Shown here: one piece after another, positions 46,851 through 57,799 of the stretch
Layout of the letters: every line of letters begins with the position of its first letter
Position numbering within the stretch: position 1 is the first letter of the stretch
Assembly: GCA_017644105.1 (NCBI GenBank)
Contig: JAEPMD010000002.1
Coordinates: forward strand, 55,956-119,955
Direction of reading: 5' to 3'
Origin: Rhizobiaceae bacterium
Lineage (GTDB): Bacteria; Pseudomonadota; Alphaproteobacteria; Rhizobiales; Rhizobiaceae
DNA: 64,000 bases
Position numbers and translations under genes: made by a program
The notes under the pieces: generated by a model
What the model saw: only the letters and a program-made list of their open reading frames with translations
Told to the model about the DNA's origin: nothing
Databases searched by the model: none

Positions 46851-47633
46851 CTAGCGAAGTGATCGATTAAGGCTTTCACGAATGGCTTCTTCACTGAGTT
46901 TGGCAATCTCAGAGCGTTTCATGCCATCGTCAAAGGTGATCGGATCGCCATAGGTGATTTCAACTCCCATGGATCCACTGATGAGCACTTGAAATAGATG
47001 CGGCAACAAACCAACATCACCTGGCCATGCCGCAAGGTCGCGTCCACCGCGCCCTAGTGGAATACCATGGGCCGATACATAGGCCACAGAAACGGGTTGG
47101 ATGATCAATTCGTGATTGGGCAAATCAACTTGCGCACGCTGCACAGCTCCAAACAATGCAGATTTAAACGGCATGACAAAATTACCATCAGATGTCGTGC
47201 CTTCAGGAAACAACACAACGATATCGCCGTTTTTCATTCTATCTGCGATAGCGGAGACCTGATCGCCTGTTGAAAGCCGCCGATTACGGTCGATAAATAT
47301 CGTATGCTGTAACTTTGCCAAAGTGCCGAAAATCGGCCAGTCGCGTACTTCCGATTTTGCGATAAAGACAACCGGCGCAGATGATCCGAGCGTCACAATA
47401 TCCAGCCATGACGAGTGATTGGCAACGAGCATCAACGGGCGTTGCTTTGAAATTTTGCCGCGATACTTTATCCGAATGCCCAATACCCAGCGCGCGATAT
47501 AATGCCATATCCGCGGCGTCACTCGAGAGACTTGATCTTTGTAAACCAGCGCAACGAGGTGAAATGGCAGCAACACAAAAGTGGTGACGACTAAAACCGC
47601 CAATACCCATAATATTCGAAGTGCTGCGCGCAT
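46851..47633 (-). CDS. plsC: 1-acyl-sn-glycerol-3-phosphate acyltransferase
   Basis: PlsC acylates lysophosphatidic acid to phosphatidic acid at the inner membrane. The 260-aa protein has an N-terminal membrane helix (RILWVLAVLVVTTFVLLPFHLVALV), the catalytic HX4D motif NHSSWLD (about residue 73), the conserved FIDRNRR and the substrate-binding FPEGTTSDG. It starts immediately after the fur-like stop codon, so the two are coupled. It could also act on lyso-ornithine lipids (OlsA-type), which sequence alone does not exclude. Confidence 0.92.
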   Translation of the reverse strand: MRAALRILWVLAVLVVTTFVLLPFHLVALVYKDQVSRVTPRIWHYIARWVLGIRIKYRGKISKQRPLMLVANHSSWLDIVTLGSSAPVVFIAKSEVRDWPIFGTLAKLQHTIFIDRNRRLSTGDQVSAIADRMKNGDIVVLFPEGTTSDGNFVMPFKSALFGAVQRAQVDLPNHELIIQPVSVAYVSAHGIPLGRGGRDLAAWPGDVGLLPHLFQVLISGSMGVEITYGDPITFDDGMKRSEIAKLSEEAIRESLNRSLR

Positions 47634-48056
47634 TTAGGTATCCTTCTTGATCGGGATACCGTAGAGCTCGAGCCGATGATCAACAAGTTTGAAACCATGC
47701 TCTTTGGCAATACGTTTCTGCAAGGCTTCAATCTCGGGCGAATTAAATTCGATGATTGTGCCGTTTTTCAGATCAATGAGATGATCATGATGTTCATCGG
47801 GCACGCTCTCATAGCGAGACCGCCCATCGCGGAAATCGTGGCGCTCGATAATGCCAAGCTCTTCGAACAAATTGACGGTTCGGTAAACCGTGGAGATCGA
47901 AATTTTGGGATCAATTTCAACAGATCTGCGGTGAAGCTCATCAGCGTCAGGATGATCTTCGGACGCTTCTAAAACACGAGCAATCACACGACGTTGTTCG
48001 GTCATGCGAAGGCCGGCATCGGCGCATCTGTCTTCAAGAGATTTTTCCGCATCCAT
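47634..48056 (-). CDS. fur: Fur family regulator (Mur/Fur)
   Basis: The 140-aa metalloregulator has the Fur winged helix (LRMTEQRRVIARVLEASEDHPDADELHRRSVEID, STVYRTVNLFEELGII) and the metal-site segment DEHHDHLIDLKNG. There are no CxxC pairs, and the only Cys is near the N-terminus, as in rhizobial Mur, which senses manganese. In this lineage global iron control is usually shared by Irr and RirA, so Mur is the more likely identity. It begins the coupled pair with plsC. Confidence 0.9.
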   Translation of the reverse strand: MDAEKSLEDRCADAGLRMTEQRRVIARVLEASEDHPDADELHRRSVEIDPKISISTVYRTVNLFEELGIIERHDFRDGRSRYESVPDEHHDHLIDLKNGTIIEFNSPEIEALQKRIAKEHGFKLVDHRLELYGIPIKKDT

Positions 48057-48120
48057 CTCGGCTTACTCCAATTCACTGCCTCACAAGGCCAATGACCAAG
48101 CAAGATAAGATACCTATGCT

Positions 48121-48609
48121 TTAGTGCAGCTTTAATTCTAAAACAAGCGCATTGCTGCGAGTTTCACCACCATTGTCGTAATAGGCTTCACGCTTGCCGA
48201 CGGTTTGAAAACCTATTTTTTGATAAAGTCGAACCGCGGGAATATTGTTCTCATCCACTTCGAGAAACATTTTTTCAGCGCCGCGCTGGCTCGCTTCACC
48301 GATGGCCGCTTGCATGAGGCGCCAGCCAATACCTTTATTTTGAAGATTGGCATCTGTGCCGATTGATAATATTTCGGCCTCATCCGCTACAACACGGGAA
48401 AGGACAAAGCCGTGCAGGGTCTTTTTATCTGTTGGTCTTGCATAAAAACCAAACACACCATTTTGTTCCAAAAGGGACGCGCATTCAGCTTCATCCCAAC
48501 CACGTTTGAAAAGGAGAGTATGGAGTTCGGCAACGGAATATGATTGCTCATTTTCCATTTTCAGAACTCCGAGTTCTGGCTTTGACGAAAATAAATTTCC
48601 AAGTGGCAC
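48121..48609 (-). CDS. rimI: Ribosomal protein S18-alanine N-acetyltransferase-like (RimI)
   Basis: The 162-aa GNAT protein has acetyl-CoA motif A NKGIGWRLMQAAIGEA (about residues 95-110) and the RimI-type LEVDENNIPAVRLYQKIGFQTVGKREAYY. The GTG start at 48609 keeps an N-terminal LFSSKPELGVLKMENEQSYS segment similar to that in rhizobial relatives. An ATG at 48558 with GGAG upstream is the alternative. It follows tsaB by 20 bp, a conserved pairing. Confidence 0.9.
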   Translation of the reverse strand: MPLGNLFSSKPELGVLKMENEQSYSVAELHTLLFKRGWDEAECASLLEQNGVFGFYARPTDKKTLHGFVLSRVVADEAEILSIGTDANLQNKGIGWRLMQAAIGEASQRGAEKMFLEVDENNIPAVRLYQKIGFQTVGKREAYYDNGGETRSNALVLELKLH

Positions 48610-48629
48610 GTTTCATAAACCCAAGACTG

Positions 48630-49316
48630 TTATGCGCGAGATAGCGCAAAATTCTCATTTGGTTTTGCATCCGCTTGCCGCAAATATTGTGGTCGCAGCG
48701 CAAGGACTTGATCGCATTTTAGCTGATTCACCGCCAATCTTGCAACTGTTTGAATATTGGGAAACGCGTTTTCATGCGCTACATCCAACTCAGATAATCC
48801 GCTTACATCCAGCTCTTTAATGGGTAATATGCCATTGCCGCAGATAACATATTTTCCTGTCGCGACAATCAGTTGTGCATCTTGATATGTCGCTGCTCTG
48901 GGTTCGATCAGTATCGCACCTGTGGGATCTGTTGCAGATAAATAAACTTGGCCACGGCGCGCATCCAACAGAGCCAGCGTGTTTTTGCCGGTTTCAGACG
49001 AAACGCCATAGGCCATCGCTTGCAATCTGCTGACGCCCGTCGACGGAATTTCAAGAGCAAGCGCAAGTGCACGACAATAGGAAATGCCAACGCGAATTCC
49101 GGCAAAAGACCCAGGGCCCGTTGTGGCCGCAATATGGGTGATCTGTTCGAAAGATAGCCCGGCCTGATCTAAAACGTCGCTGACAACGGAAGGTAAATGT
49201 TCGGCATGTCCGCGGCCAATGTTTTTTGAAACGGTCGCGATTGCTTGACCGAGCTCGCCGTTATAAAGGCAGGCGGCACAGATGGGGCCGGCGGTATCAA
49301 CGGCAAGAATGATCAC
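48630..49316 (-). CDS. tsaB: tRNA threonylcarbamoyladenosine biosynthesis protein TsaB
   Basis: TsaB is the non-catalytic partner of TsaD in making t6A37 on ANN-decoding tRNAs. The 228-aa ASKHA-fold protein starts MIILAVDTAGPICAACL and has the family pattern GRGHAEHLPSVVSDVLDQAGL and AATTGPGSFAGIRVGISYCRALALAL (about residues 64-90). It is shorter than TsaD and lacks its metal-binding histidine motif, as expected. It forms a cluster with rimI. Confidence 0.94.
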   Translation of the reverse strand: MIILAVDTAGPICAACLYNGELGQAIATVSKNIGRGHAEHLPSVVSDVLDQAGLSFEQITHIAATTGPGSFAGIRVGISYCRALALALEIPSTGVSRLQAMAYGVSSETGKNTLALLDARRGQVYLSATDPTGAILIEPRAATYQDAQLIVATGKYVICGNGILPIKELDVSGLSELDVAHENAFPNIQTVARLAVNQLKCDQVLALRPQYLRQADAKPNENFALSRA

Positions 49317-49327
49317 GTTAATTCAGA

Positions 49328-49897
49328 TTAAACAGCTTCGACTTCTTCAACTTCAGGAATGAAGTGACGAAGCAGATTTTGAATGCCGTGTTTAAGCGTT
49401 GCGGTTGATGATGGGCAACCCGCGCACGCGCCTTTCATATGCAAGAAAACCTTGCCTTCTTTATAGCCATGAAAAGTGATGTCGCCACCATCTTGCGCAA
49501 CAGCTGGGCGAACGCGAGTTTCTAAAAGCTCTTTAATGGTGGATACGATATTTGCATCCGCTTCATCGTAAAATTCTTCAGAACTATTTGCTGAAATACC
49601 ATCCTGGCTTGCTGTCATAACTGGTGCACCAGACATGAAATATTCCATGATGGTAGCCAAAATGGATGGCTTTAGATGCTGCCAATCAGGGCTGTTATCT
49701 TTGGTGATTGTGATAAAATCATAACCATAGAACACACCTGTCACACCTGAGACTGCAAACAGCTTTTCAGCTAAAGGCGAGGCGCCATTGACGCTATCAA
49801 CTGATGGAAAATCAGCTGTGCCAGCTTCAAGTACCACTTTGCCTGGAAGGAATTTCAGGGTGGCTGGATTTGGTGTTGTTTCAGTTTGAATGAACAT
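49328..49897 (-). CDS. nfuA: NifU family iron-sulfur scaffold/carrier protein (NfuA type)
   Basis: The 189-aa protein has an N-terminal Nfu_N domain (FIQTETTPNPATLKFLPGKVVL) and a C-terminal NifU-like domain with the cluster-binding CxxC in GACAGCPSSTATLKHGI. Nfu proteins pass 4Fe-4S clusters to targets such as aconitase and lipoyl synthase. The start at 49897 uses the GGAG inside the upstream ATG-GAG codons as its ribosome site. It precedes tsaB by 11 bp. Confidence 0.94.
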   Translation of the reverse strand: MFIQTETTPNPATLKFLPGKVVLEAGTADFPSVDSVNGASPLAEKLFAVSGVTGVFYGYDFITITKDNSPDWQHLKPSILATIMEYFMSGAPVMTASQDGISANSSEEFYDEADANIVSTIKELLETRVRPAVAQDGGDITFHGYKEGKVFLHMKGACAGCPSSTATLKHGIQNLLRHFIPEVEEVEAV

Positions 49898-50005
49898 GTC
49901 GTTCTCCATCCGCGCAATCTTACGCGCATATGATTATCTAGTTTAGAATCTTTCCAAAGAAGATAATCCTTATTCATTGATCTTTCAAGTCGCGAATACG
50001 GATAT

Positions 50006-51070
50006 TTACCGTAAGAACCCGATGATATCCTTCACCCCGTTCATGGTCTTTTCAGCAATTGCGCCAGCGCGCTCGGACCCGTCCTTCAAGATCGCATCAA
50101 TATGATCGGGATCGTCCATCAATTTCCGCATTTCCGCATTGATCGGCGCTAATGTATCAATCGCAACTTCTGTTAGCGCAGGCTTGAACTCAGAAAATGC
50201 TTTGCCACCATATTCTGATAAAACACCTTGTTTGGATTTGTTGGTCAATGCTGCAAATATGCCAACCAGATTGTCCGCTTCGGCGCGACCTTCAAGTCCA
50301 TCCACTTCAGATGGCAGCGGCTCTGGATCCGTTTTTGCTTTGCGGATTTTTTTGACGATCAGTTCTTCATCATCGGTCATGTTAATACGTGACAGATCAG
50401 ATGGATCAGATTTGGACATCTTTTTCGTCCCGTCCCGCAGGCTCATCACGCGCGGTGCTGGACCATCGATCAAAGGTTCTGTAATCGGGAAAAACGCGTT
50501 CACAGCTTTATCGCCATAAACTGCATCCAAACCCAATCCGCTCTCACCAATACGTTCAGAAAAATCAATGTTGAACTTCTGCGCGATATCGCGGGCAAGT
50601 TCCAGATGTTGTTTTTGATCATCACCTACTGGCACATGCGTCGCGCGATATAAAAGAATATCCGCCGCCATTAAGCTTGGATAAGCCATCAAACCCAAAG
50701 AAGCGTTGTCACGGTTTTTACCAGCTTTATCTTTAAACTGGGTCATGCGGTTCATCCAACCAATACGCGCCACACAGTTAAACACCCATGCAAGTTCTGC
50801 ATGTTGCGGTACAGCCGATTGATTAAAAACAATGTGCTGTTTTGGATCGATACCTGATGCGATGAAAGCTGCCGCAATTGAACGAGTTTGATTGCGCAGG
50901 TCCTCATGCACCAAATTGGCTGTAATCGCGTGCAGATCTACAATGCAATAAATGCAATTATGGCTGTCTTGAAGTGCGACAAATTTTTGAATAGCTCCGA
51001 GATAATTTCCCAAGGTGAGGGCGCCTGTTGGCTGTACACCTGAAAATACCAGTTCTTCGAATTTTGACAT
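50006..51070 (-). CDS. trpS: Tryptophanyl-tRNA synthetase
   Basis: TrpS charges tRNA-Trp. The 354-aa class I synthetase has the HIGH-equivalent loop in [18 protein letters not shown] (about residues 10-27), the tryptophan-pocket region [36 protein letters not shown], and the KMSKS loop [14 protein letters not shown] (about 205). It follows murJ by about 115 bp. The glnD-murJ-trpS order is common in rhizobia. Confidence 0.97.
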   Translation of the reverse strand: MSKFEELVFSGVQPTGALTLGNYLGAIQKFVALQDSHNCIYCIVDLHAITANLVHEDLRNQTRSIAAAFIASGIDPKQHIVFNQSAVPQHAELAWVFNCVARIGWMNRMTQFKDKAGKNRDNASLGLMAYPSLMAADILLYRATHVPVGDDQKQHLELARDIAQKFNIDFSERIGESGLGLDAVYGDKAVNAFFPITEPLIDGPAPRVMSLRDGTKKMSKSDPSDLSRINMTDDEELIVKKIRKAKTDPEPLPSEVDGLEGRAEADNLVGIFAALTNKSKQGVLSEYGGKAFSEFKPALTEVAIDTLAPINAEMRKLMDDPDHIDAILKDGSERAGAIAEKTMNGVKDIIGFLR

Positions 51071-51186
51071 CTTGTCTCCTGTCAGACTTGTGGAGGGCCT
51101 GAATAATTATTGTTTCGGATCGGCGTTATGATGAGCTTAGCCGCATGCGTCAAGTAAATTCGAAAACGGAGTGCATATTCAACGCG

Positions 51187-52737
51187 CTATCGCTTAAACA
51201 TTTCTTTGATATCTTGCGGCGAATATCCTGAGAAGAGGAGGACAATCGCAAAATAACAGACAGCTGCAACGGCAATCACGGCTAAAAGGCTGACCATCTG
51301 AACAACAAATACCGCATCGATCAAGAGATCTGCGAACCATAGATCGGCAAGATTAAGCACAACTCCCATTCCGGCAGAAGCAGCAATGATTGTGACCACG
51401 CGGCGCATTGTTCCGTTTGCAATGACAAAATGCTTTCGCTGCATGAGCGGCACCATCAACATGATGGCATTCACCCAACCTGAAATGGCCGTTGCCACCG
51501 CAATACCTACAACGCCATAGGTTGGGAACAGCATGAGACTGCCGATGATATTTGCTGCAACACTTGCTGCAGAACACCACATAGGCCACCGCATATTCTC
51601 GCGCACGTAATAGGATGGCGTAAAGACTTTGCTGATCACAAATGCCGGCAAGCCAATGACAAAAATAGCCAATACGGCTGAAGTGATGTCCGTTGCGACA
51701 CGGTCAAATGCGCCACGCTCGAACAACAATACGATGATTGGCTTTGCCAAGAGCCCAAGTCCAATAGCAGATGGTAGAGTGAGTAAAAGCGCGAATTCAA
51801 GGCTTTTGTTCTGAAGCGCCATGACTTCTGTTTTTTGATCGGCTTTTAACGCGCGAGATAATTCTGGCAATAACACAACACCGATGGCTATACCGATGAC
51901 GCCGAGCGGTAATTGCATGAGGCGGTCAGCATAATTGATAATCGCGATGGCACCGTCTTGTGCAGATGCAATGATTTGGCCAACGATGAGGTTGATTTGA
52001 GTAATTCCACCGGTAATCGCTGCGGGCAGAGCAAGCCATAATAACCGTTTGACCGATGGCGTTAGTTTTGGCGTTTGCCATTTGGGGACAAACCCTTCGC
52101 GACGTGTGGCCCAGAGCAAGAGGCCAAATTGCAGGATCCCAGAAATGGTCACAGAAATCGCCAGCAAAATACCGATCTGATTGGCGTCGTAGTTTAATAT
52201 CGCAGAAGCTGAAAGCGCGAGGATGAGGACCACATTCAATAAAACCGGCGCCAATGCAGCGAGGAAATATTTTCGCAGCGAATTGAGGATACCCGCCAAC
52301 ATCGCAACCAAGCTCATGGCTGCCAGATATGGAAACATAATTCTCGTTAAAAGAATGGTCAGCTCAAACTTATCTGGATTGGTGATAAATTTAGGCGCCA
52401 CAACCGTGCCCACAAGCCATGGCATAAAGGCGATGGCCAGCGTTGAAATGATGAGCAATATAACTAGAAGAACCGAGAAAACCTCAGAGGCAAATTGCTT
52501 TGCCGATGTTTCACTTTCTTCTAAGCGTTTGGCAAAAAGCGGGATAAAGGCGGCATTAAAAGCACCTTCGGCAAAAAGCCTGCGAAATAGATTGGGAAAA
52601 CGCAATGCCGCATAAAAAGCATCCGCAACTGGCCCTGTTCCCAAAAATGCAGCGATCATCATTTCCCGGACAAAACCGAGAACACGGCTGGCCATTGTGG
52701 CACCGCCTACACTCGCAAACTTTTTAAACAGCGCCAT
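51187..52737 (-). CDS. murJ: Lipid II flippase MurJ
   Basis: MurJ flips lipid II across the inner membrane for peptidoglycan synthesis. The 516-aa protein has about fourteen membrane helices. It starts with SVGGATMASRVLGFVREMMIAAFLG and RFPNLFRRLFAEGAFNAAFIPLF, which carry the conserved Arg residues of the family, and continues LPLGVIGIAIGVVLLPELSR. The glnD stop lies 4 bp upstream of its start, so they are coupled. Confidence 0.96.
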   Translation of the reverse strand: MALFKKFASVGGATMASRVLGFVREMMIAAFLGTGPVADAFYAALRFPNLFRRLFAEGAFNAAFIPLFAKRLEESETSAKQFASEVFSVLLVILLIISTLAIAFMPWLVGTVVAPKFITNPDKFELTILLTRIMFPYLAAMSLVAMLAGILNSLRKYFLAALAPVLLNVVLILALSASAILNYDANQIGILLAISVTISGILQFGLLLWATRREGFVPKWQTPKLTPSVKRLLWLALPAAITGGITQINLIVGQIIASAQDGAIAIINYADRLMQLPLGVIGIAIGVVLLPELSRALKADQKTEVMALQNKSLEFALLLTLPSAIGLGLLAKPIIVLLFERGAFDRVATDITSAVLAIFVIGLPAFVISKVFTPSYYVRENMRWPMWCSAASVAANIIGSLMLFPTYGVVGIAVATAISGWVNAIMLMVPLMQRKHFVIANGTMRRVVTIIAASAGMGVVLNLADLWFADLLIDAVFVVQMVSLLAVIAVAAVCYFAIVLLFSGYSPQDIKEMFKR

Positions 52738-52741
52738 ATGT

Positions 52742-55564
52742 TTAAACCGTCTCTTCCGTTGTATTGGTCCGATATCTCGGGATGCCCGATGTGTTGGTTT
52801 TTACCTGACCGCTTTGCAATACATCTTTAAGATATTCCACAATACGGGCCTGACGTGTTGCGCTGGTAATTTTGTGACCCACCAAATCGCAGACATAGAA
52901 TGTATCGACCACCTTCTCACCAAATGTGGTGATATGCGCAGATGCAATGTTAAGCGATAATTCAGCCAAGGCCTGCGTGATATCAGACAAAACACCTGGC
53001 CGATCCAAACATTCAATTTCGATGAGGGAGAATTGCTCAGACAGATTGTTGCTAATGGTAACTTCTGGCGCAATGGCGAAGGCTTTCCGGTTCTGGCGAA
53101 TGCGTTTGCGTGCAATTACATCTGGCAGTCTCGCTTTACCTGCCAATACATCTTCAATGAGTTTGCCAATGGTTGCGCCGCGTCTGAGTTCGTCCTCGTC
53201 ATTATCGAACTCACGGTTGATCATAATCGTATCAAGCGCGCGTCCATCACTTGTGGTAAAGACTTGCGCATCGGCAATATTTGCCCCAGCGGCAGAGCAA
53301 GCACCTGCAACCACGCTCAAAAGGCGCGGATGGTCAGGTGCTAAGATGGTGATTTCGGTGATTTCGTGGAACGCATGGGTGCGCACCATATGGGTGAGCT
53401 GCAACCCTTTCTTATCTGCCTCTAGGATCATATCCGCATGGCGAATTTGATCCTCAAGCGGAACGGTCAGGAAATAAGGCTCATATTGAAGGGTCAGATA
53501 GCGATCACGATCAACTTTCTTCCAGTCACTCAAAGCCTCTTCAAGCTCTTTACGCGCAATTTCAACACGGGATGTGCGCGAAGCTTCTGAGAAGCCGCTG
53601 GAGAGCAAGATCTCGGTTTCATAGTAAAGCGTTCTGAGCAATTGACCTTTCCAACCGTTCCAAACACCCGGACCCACGGCTGAAATATCGCAAACCGTTA
53701 GTACCAGCAACATCTGCAAACGCGTAAGGGATTGGGCACATTTTGCGAAATCCTGAATGGTTTTCTTGTCATTAAGATCGCGTGATTGTGCCACCGTGGA
53801 CATGGTTAAATGTTCTTCGATCAGCCACATCACAAGGCGGGTCTGCGCATTGGAAAGGCCAAGGCGCGGGCAAAGTTTCTCAGCAACTTTTGCACCAGCT
53901 ATGGAATGATCTTCCGGACGCCCCTTGGCAATATCATGAATAAATATCGCAACATAAAGCGCTTCGCGGTCAGCTATTTTCGGCAGGATTTTATTCGCAA
54001 GCGGGTATTCGACTTCCAAAATACCTTTTTCGATATTGCTCAAAATACCAACGGATCTGATCAGATGCTCATCGACGGTAAAGTGATGATACATGTTAAA
54101 CTGCATCATCGATACAATCTTACCGAATTCCGGAATGAACTTGCCCAGAACACCCGCTTCATTCATGCGGTGCAGGTTTGAGCGCGGTGAGCGCCTGGAT
54201 GTGAGCACAGACATAAATAATCTGTTGGCTTCCGGGTCATTGCGCAGCTTTGCATTGATTAGACGCAAAGAACGTTTGATCTCTTTCAGCGTATTGGGAT
54301 GAAAATCAATCTCATGCTTATCGGCAAAATAAAACACACGGATGAGATTAACCGGATCATTTTTAAACACATCCGGGTCGGACATCACCAAGCGGCCACT
54401 TTCATCATGAAAATCTAAAGTACCGGGAATTTTGCGCGTTGTTTGGCTGAATCGGCGCAATACATCGGTAAATCGTGGCGCGCGTTTTGCGTTTTCAGCC
54501 TCAAGTGCTGCACAGAAAATACGTGTGAGATCACTTACATCCTTGGCAATCAAAAAATAATGTTTCATGAAGCGCTCAACAGCAGAAAGACCCGGATGCG
54601 CGTGATAATCGAGTGCCGTGGCAATTTCGCGCTGGATATCAAAAGATAAACGCTCTTCAGCTTTGCCGGTTACATAATGCATGTGGCAACGCACAGCCCA
54701 TAAAAAATCTTCCGCTTTCTTGAGCCCATTATATTCTTTGCGGGAAAATACACCGAGTTTGATCAGGTCTTTATCGCGGTCAACACGGTAGTAATATTTT
54801 GAGATCCAGAACAAAGTATGCAGATCACGAAGGCCGCCTTTACCCTCTTTTACATTGGGTTCAACCAGGTAAGCGGTGTCACCAGATTTGACATGACGTT
54901 GATCGCGTTCATCAAGCTTGGCTGTGATAAATTCTGTACCAGTGTTTTTGACAACTTCCTTGCCGAAGCGATCAACCAATTCTTCGCCCAAGCTTTTGGA
55001 GCCGCAAATATATCGCGCTTCCAAAATCGACGTACGGATGGTCATATCGTTTTTCGAAAGACGCACACATTCGTCTATGTTACGCGTTGCATGGCCAACT
55101 TTTTGGCGCAGATCCCACAAGATATATAGAATCCATTCCACCACCTGTTCGGTCCATGGATTGGCTTTGTAGGGCAGAATAAAGAGCAGATCGATGTCAG
55201 AGCCCGGGGCTAGTGTTGCGCGGCCATAACCGCCGACAGCCATAACGGTGAGCTCTTCACCTTTGGATGGGTTTTCAACGCGATAGACATATTGCGTGAC
55301 AAAGTTGAAAAGGCCGGTGATGATTTGGTCTTCAAGATAAGATATTCGATTGGCGCAAGCCACCCCGCCACCATCTTCGAGAAGCATGTCATGCGCTGTT
55401 TTTCGACCTTCTTCATTCACGGATTTGCAAAGTGCCAAAACTTCCATTCGGGCCTTATCACTCTCTCCGCCATGGTCTTTTGCGATTTGATCCAGCTTCT
55501 CCTGAAAAGCGTTAACATCTATGATTTCATCAAAACGTTTTGATGATAGATTTGTATTTGTCAT
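52742..55564 (-). CDS. glnD: Bifunctional uridylyltransferase/uridylyl-removing enzyme GlnD
   Basis: GlnD senses glutamine and uridylylates or deuridylylates PII proteins, setting nitrogen control. The 940-aa protein has the nucleotidyltransferase motif [20 protein letters not shown] (about residues 108-127), the HD domain [14 protein letters not shown] (about 500) and two C-terminal ACT domains ([45 protein letters not shown]). The start at 55564 has AGGGA 6 bases upstream. A Met 8 codons earlier is possible. Confidence 0.96.
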   Translation of the reverse strand: MTNTNLSSKRFDEIIDVNAFQEKLDQIAKDHGGESDKARMEVLALCKSVNEEGRKTAHDMLLEDGGGVACANRISYLEDQIITGLFNFVTQYVYRVENPSKGEELTVMAVGGYGRATLAPGSDIDLLFILPYKANPWTEQVVEWILYILWDLRQKVGHATRNIDECVRLSKNDMTIRTSILEARYICGSKSLGEELVDRFGKEVVKNTGTEFITAKLDERDQRHVKSGDTAYLVEPNVKEGKGGLRDLHTLFWISKYYYRVDRDKDLIKLGVFSRKEYNGLKKAEDFLWAVRCHMHYVTGKAEERLSFDIQREIATALDYHAHPGLSAVERFMKHYFLIAKDVSDLTRIFCAALEAENAKRAPRFTDVLRRFSQTTRKIPGTLDFHDESGRLVMSDPDVFKNDPVNLIRVFYFADKHEIDFHPNTLKEIKRSLRLINAKLRNDPEANRLFMSVLTSRRSPRSNLHRMNEAGVLGKFIPEFGKIVSMMQFNMYHHFTVDEHLIRSVGILSNIEKGILEVEYPLANKILPKIADREALYVAIFIHDIAKGRPEDHSIAGAKVAEKLCPRLGLSNAQTRLVMWLIEEHLTMSTVAQSRDLNDKKTIQDFAKCAQSLTRLQMLLVLTVCDISAVGPGVWNGWKGQLLRTLYYETEILLSSGFSEASRTSRVEIARKELEEALSDWKKVDRDRYLTLQYEPYFLTVPLEDQIRHADMILEADKKGLQLTHMVRTHAFHEITEITILAPDHPRLLSVVAGACSAAGANIADAQVFTTSDGRALDTIMINREFDNDEDELRRGATIGKLIEDVLAGKARLPDVIARKRIRQNRKAFAIAPEVTISNNLSEQFSLIEIECLDRPGVLSDITQALAELSLNIASAHITTFGEKVVDTFYVCDLVGHKITSATRQARIVEYLKDVLQSGQVKTNTSGIPRYRTNTTEETV

Positions 55565-55695
55565 CTTTATCCCTGTAGATGATGGCAATTGAAACCGCTT
55601 ATGCCCTTTTTACCCGTCAGGTACAAGTTTCAAACGCTTGAAGATCAGCCATCAACGTCATACATAGCAGTCTATCTTTAAATGCGGAGTTTTTT

Positions 55696-56409
55696 ATGAT
55701 CATCCAAGCGGCGAAATTGGCTTTTGAAAATATGTTTGCGCCGAGATCTCGGACACTTTTGTTTAAAATTTTGGGCGCAACGATCCTGTTCCTCATCGGA
55801 ATATGGTTTGGTTTTCAAAATGTTATCACCGAGTATCTCATGCCGGCACTGGGTGGATATGTCCCTGAATTACCGGGCTGGTTGGCTTGGTTATCAACTG
55901 TCTTTGTCATATTTGCGGCCATTGGGTCAGCGCTGGCGCTGGCACTCCTAATCTCGCCCATCACAGCGCTCATCGCTGGTTTTTTCATCGATGCGATCGC
56001 GCAGGATATCGAACAAAAACACTATCCAAATGATCCACCCGGAAAAGATATGGGATTGGGCGAATCAATTTCGCACTCCGTCAAATTTTTGCTGATCGTT
56101 TTGTTGGGTAATATGTTCGCACTGCTTTTGCTTTTAGTGCCTGGCGTCAATTTGATCGCGTTCTTCTTGGTCAATGGCTATCTGCTTGGCCGTGAATATT
56201 TTGAGTTCGCTGCCCTGCGACATCACAGTCTTCATGAAGCAAAACAGCTCCGTTCCCGTCACAGCACAACGATTTTCTTCGCTGGATTGGTCATTGCAGG
56301 CTTCTTATCTGTGCCGCTGTTGAACTTCCTGACACCATTTTTTGCCGCTGGCATGATGGTGTATTTATACAAGATGATAATGGCAAAGCCGTCATTCGCA
56401 GCGCGATAA
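55696..56409 (+). CDS. EI24/CysZ-like membrane protein
   Basis: The 237-aa integral membrane protein matches the EI24 domain family, which includes the sulfate transporter CysZ. It has about four to five long hydrophobic segments (LLFKILGATILFLIGIWFGF; FAAIGSALALALLISPITALI; FLLIVLLGNMFALLLLLVPGVNLIAFFLV; TIFFAGLVIAGFLSVPLL) and the family's NGYLLGREYFEFAALRHHS motif. Sulfate transport is possible but unproven. It converges on nth. Confidence 0.88.
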   Translation: MIIQAAKLAFENMFAPRSRTLLFKILGATILFLIGIWFGFQNVITEYLMPALGGYVPELPGWLAWLSTVFVIFAAIGSALALALLISPITALIAGFFIDAIAQDIEQKHYPNDPPGKDMGLGESISHSVKFLLIVLLGNMFALLLLLVPGVNLIAFFLVNGYLLGREYFEFAALRHHSLHEAKQLRSRHSTTIFFAGLVIAGFLSVPLLNFLTPFFAAGMMVYLYKMIMAKPSFAAR

Positions 56410-56423
56410 GCTGATCCATGCTG

Positions 56424-57200
56424 CTAAAACGGTTGAGCGGGCAGCTCAACCAGCGCCGCAGGAATATCGCAAGTCTTCTCTTTAGATTTGCAGATATCGG
56501 CGATCACGCATTTATCGCATTCGGGTTTGCGCGCTTTGCAGCAATAACGTCCATGCAGAATTAGCCAGTGATGGGCATGATAAAGATATTCTTCTGGAAT
56601 ACGCTTCATCAGGATATCTTCAACATCATCCGGTGTTTTGCCCGGCGCTAAGCGCAAGCGATTGCCGATGCGAAAGACATGCGTGTCAACCGCCATAGTC
56701 GGAATGCCAAATGCCATGGATTGGACAACATTTGCTGTTTTACGACCCACGCCCGGCAAGGTAATCAGCTCTTCGCGCGTTTCAGGCACAACTCCGTCAA
56801 AATCATCGATCAGCTTCTGACTGAGCGCGATCACATTTTTCGCCTTATTGCGATAAAGCCCGATGGTTTTGATATATTCGCGAACTTTGTCTTCGCCGAG
56901 ATCCAGCATTTTTTGCGGCGTATCAGCAACGGCAAACAAGGCCCGCGTTGCTTTGTTCACACCGGCGTCTGTCGCTTGTGCGGAAAGCGCAACAGCAACA
57001 ACCAGTGTGTAAGGATTTACGTGCTCAAGCTCGCCTTTTGGCTCGGGGCGTTGAATTGAAAATCTGCGAAACATCTCTTTGATCTCTTCTTTCGTATAAG
57101 GAGATCGAGGCATTGGTTTTCGTTTTGGGCTTGGTTTTGTGCCAGACTTGGAATTGGCACTCTTTGCCGCAGGCGTAATTTTGGTCTTTGGTTTGGTCAT
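56424..57200 (-). CDS. nth: Endonuclease III
   Basis: Nth is the glycosylase/AP lyase that removes oxidised pyrimidines. The 258-aa protein has the helix-hairpin-helix ELITLPGVGRKTANVVQSMAFG with catalytic Lys, the catalytic Asp in MAVDTHVFRIGNRLRL, and a C-x6-C-x2-C-x5-C 4Fe-4S cluster (CKARKPECDKCVIADIC). A 30-residue Lys/Pro/Ser-rich N-terminal extension precedes the core and may be flexible. Confidence 0.97.
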   Translation of the reverse strand: MTKPKTKITPAAKSANSKSGTKPSPKRKPMPRSPYTKEEIKEMFRRFSIQRPEPKGELEHVNPYTLVVAVALSAQATDAGVNKATRALFAVADTPQKMLDLGEDKVREYIKTIGLYRNKAKNVIALSQKLIDDFDGVVPETREELITLPGVGRKTANVVQSMAFGIPTMAVDTHVFRIGNRLRLAPGKTPDDVEDILMKRIPEEYLYHAHHWLILHGRYCCKARKPECDKCVIADICKSKEKTCDIPAALVELPAQPF

Positions 57201-57242
57201 AAATTACCTATACTTGCCAACAAGCAATAAAGGCAATGCGAC

Positions 57243-57713
57243 ATGAATGAGAAACCAATTTTTGAAGCATTTTTAACACCTCATCGATCATTAGGGCGAC
57301 GCGGGTTTACGGTTTTTGCCATCATTGTTGGCACATTAATCACCGCGCATATTGTTATTTTTCTAGTAGCAAATGCATGGCCGGTCGCGATGTTTTTGGG
57401 GGTTGATCTTTTGCTCATATTTGGTGCTTTTTGGCTCAATTACCGCGCAGGTCGTGAACGCGAGGAGATTGTTGTTTCCCGCATGGAATTAAAAGTTAGC
57501 AAAGTCGCGCCCTCCGGCCGCCGTAAAGATCGGTTTTTCAATCCTATATGGACAAAGTTTATGGTCGATCGGAAAGAAGATATCGGCATTACGGATATGA
57601 AACTGCTTTCAAAGGGCGATGAATTGCGCATCGGCTCTTTCTTAAATCCTGATGACCGTGAAAGTTTTGCGCGCGCATTTGGCGGTGCCTTAGCAACAGC
57701 AAAGCGTCGTTAA
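57243..57713 (+). CDS. DUF2244 domain membrane protein
   Basis: The 156-aa protein matches DUF2244: a short N-terminus with FEAFLTPHRSLGRRGF, two membrane helices (VFAIIVGTLITAHIVIFLVANAW and MFLGVDLLLIFGAFWL), and a cytosolic tail with NPIWTKFMVD and IGSFLNPDDRESFARAFGGAL. Some genomes place such genes near cytochrome oxidase or nth. Function is unknown. It is divergent from nth, 42 bp apart. Confidence 0.9.
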   Translation: MNEKPIFEAFLTPHRSLGRRGFTVFAIIVGTLITAHIVIFLVANAWPVAMFLGVDLLLIFGAFWLNYRAGREREEIVVSRMELKVSKVAPSGRRKDRFFNPIWTKFMVDRKEDIGITDMKLLSKGDELRIGSFLNPDDRESFARAFGGALATAKRR

Positions 57714-57799
57714 CAAGCTTTTCCAATACAAAAAGAGATCGCTGGCAAGAATCGGGTGGTGAAGCGCGATGTTTTCATGTTTGATGTGCATCATTCAAG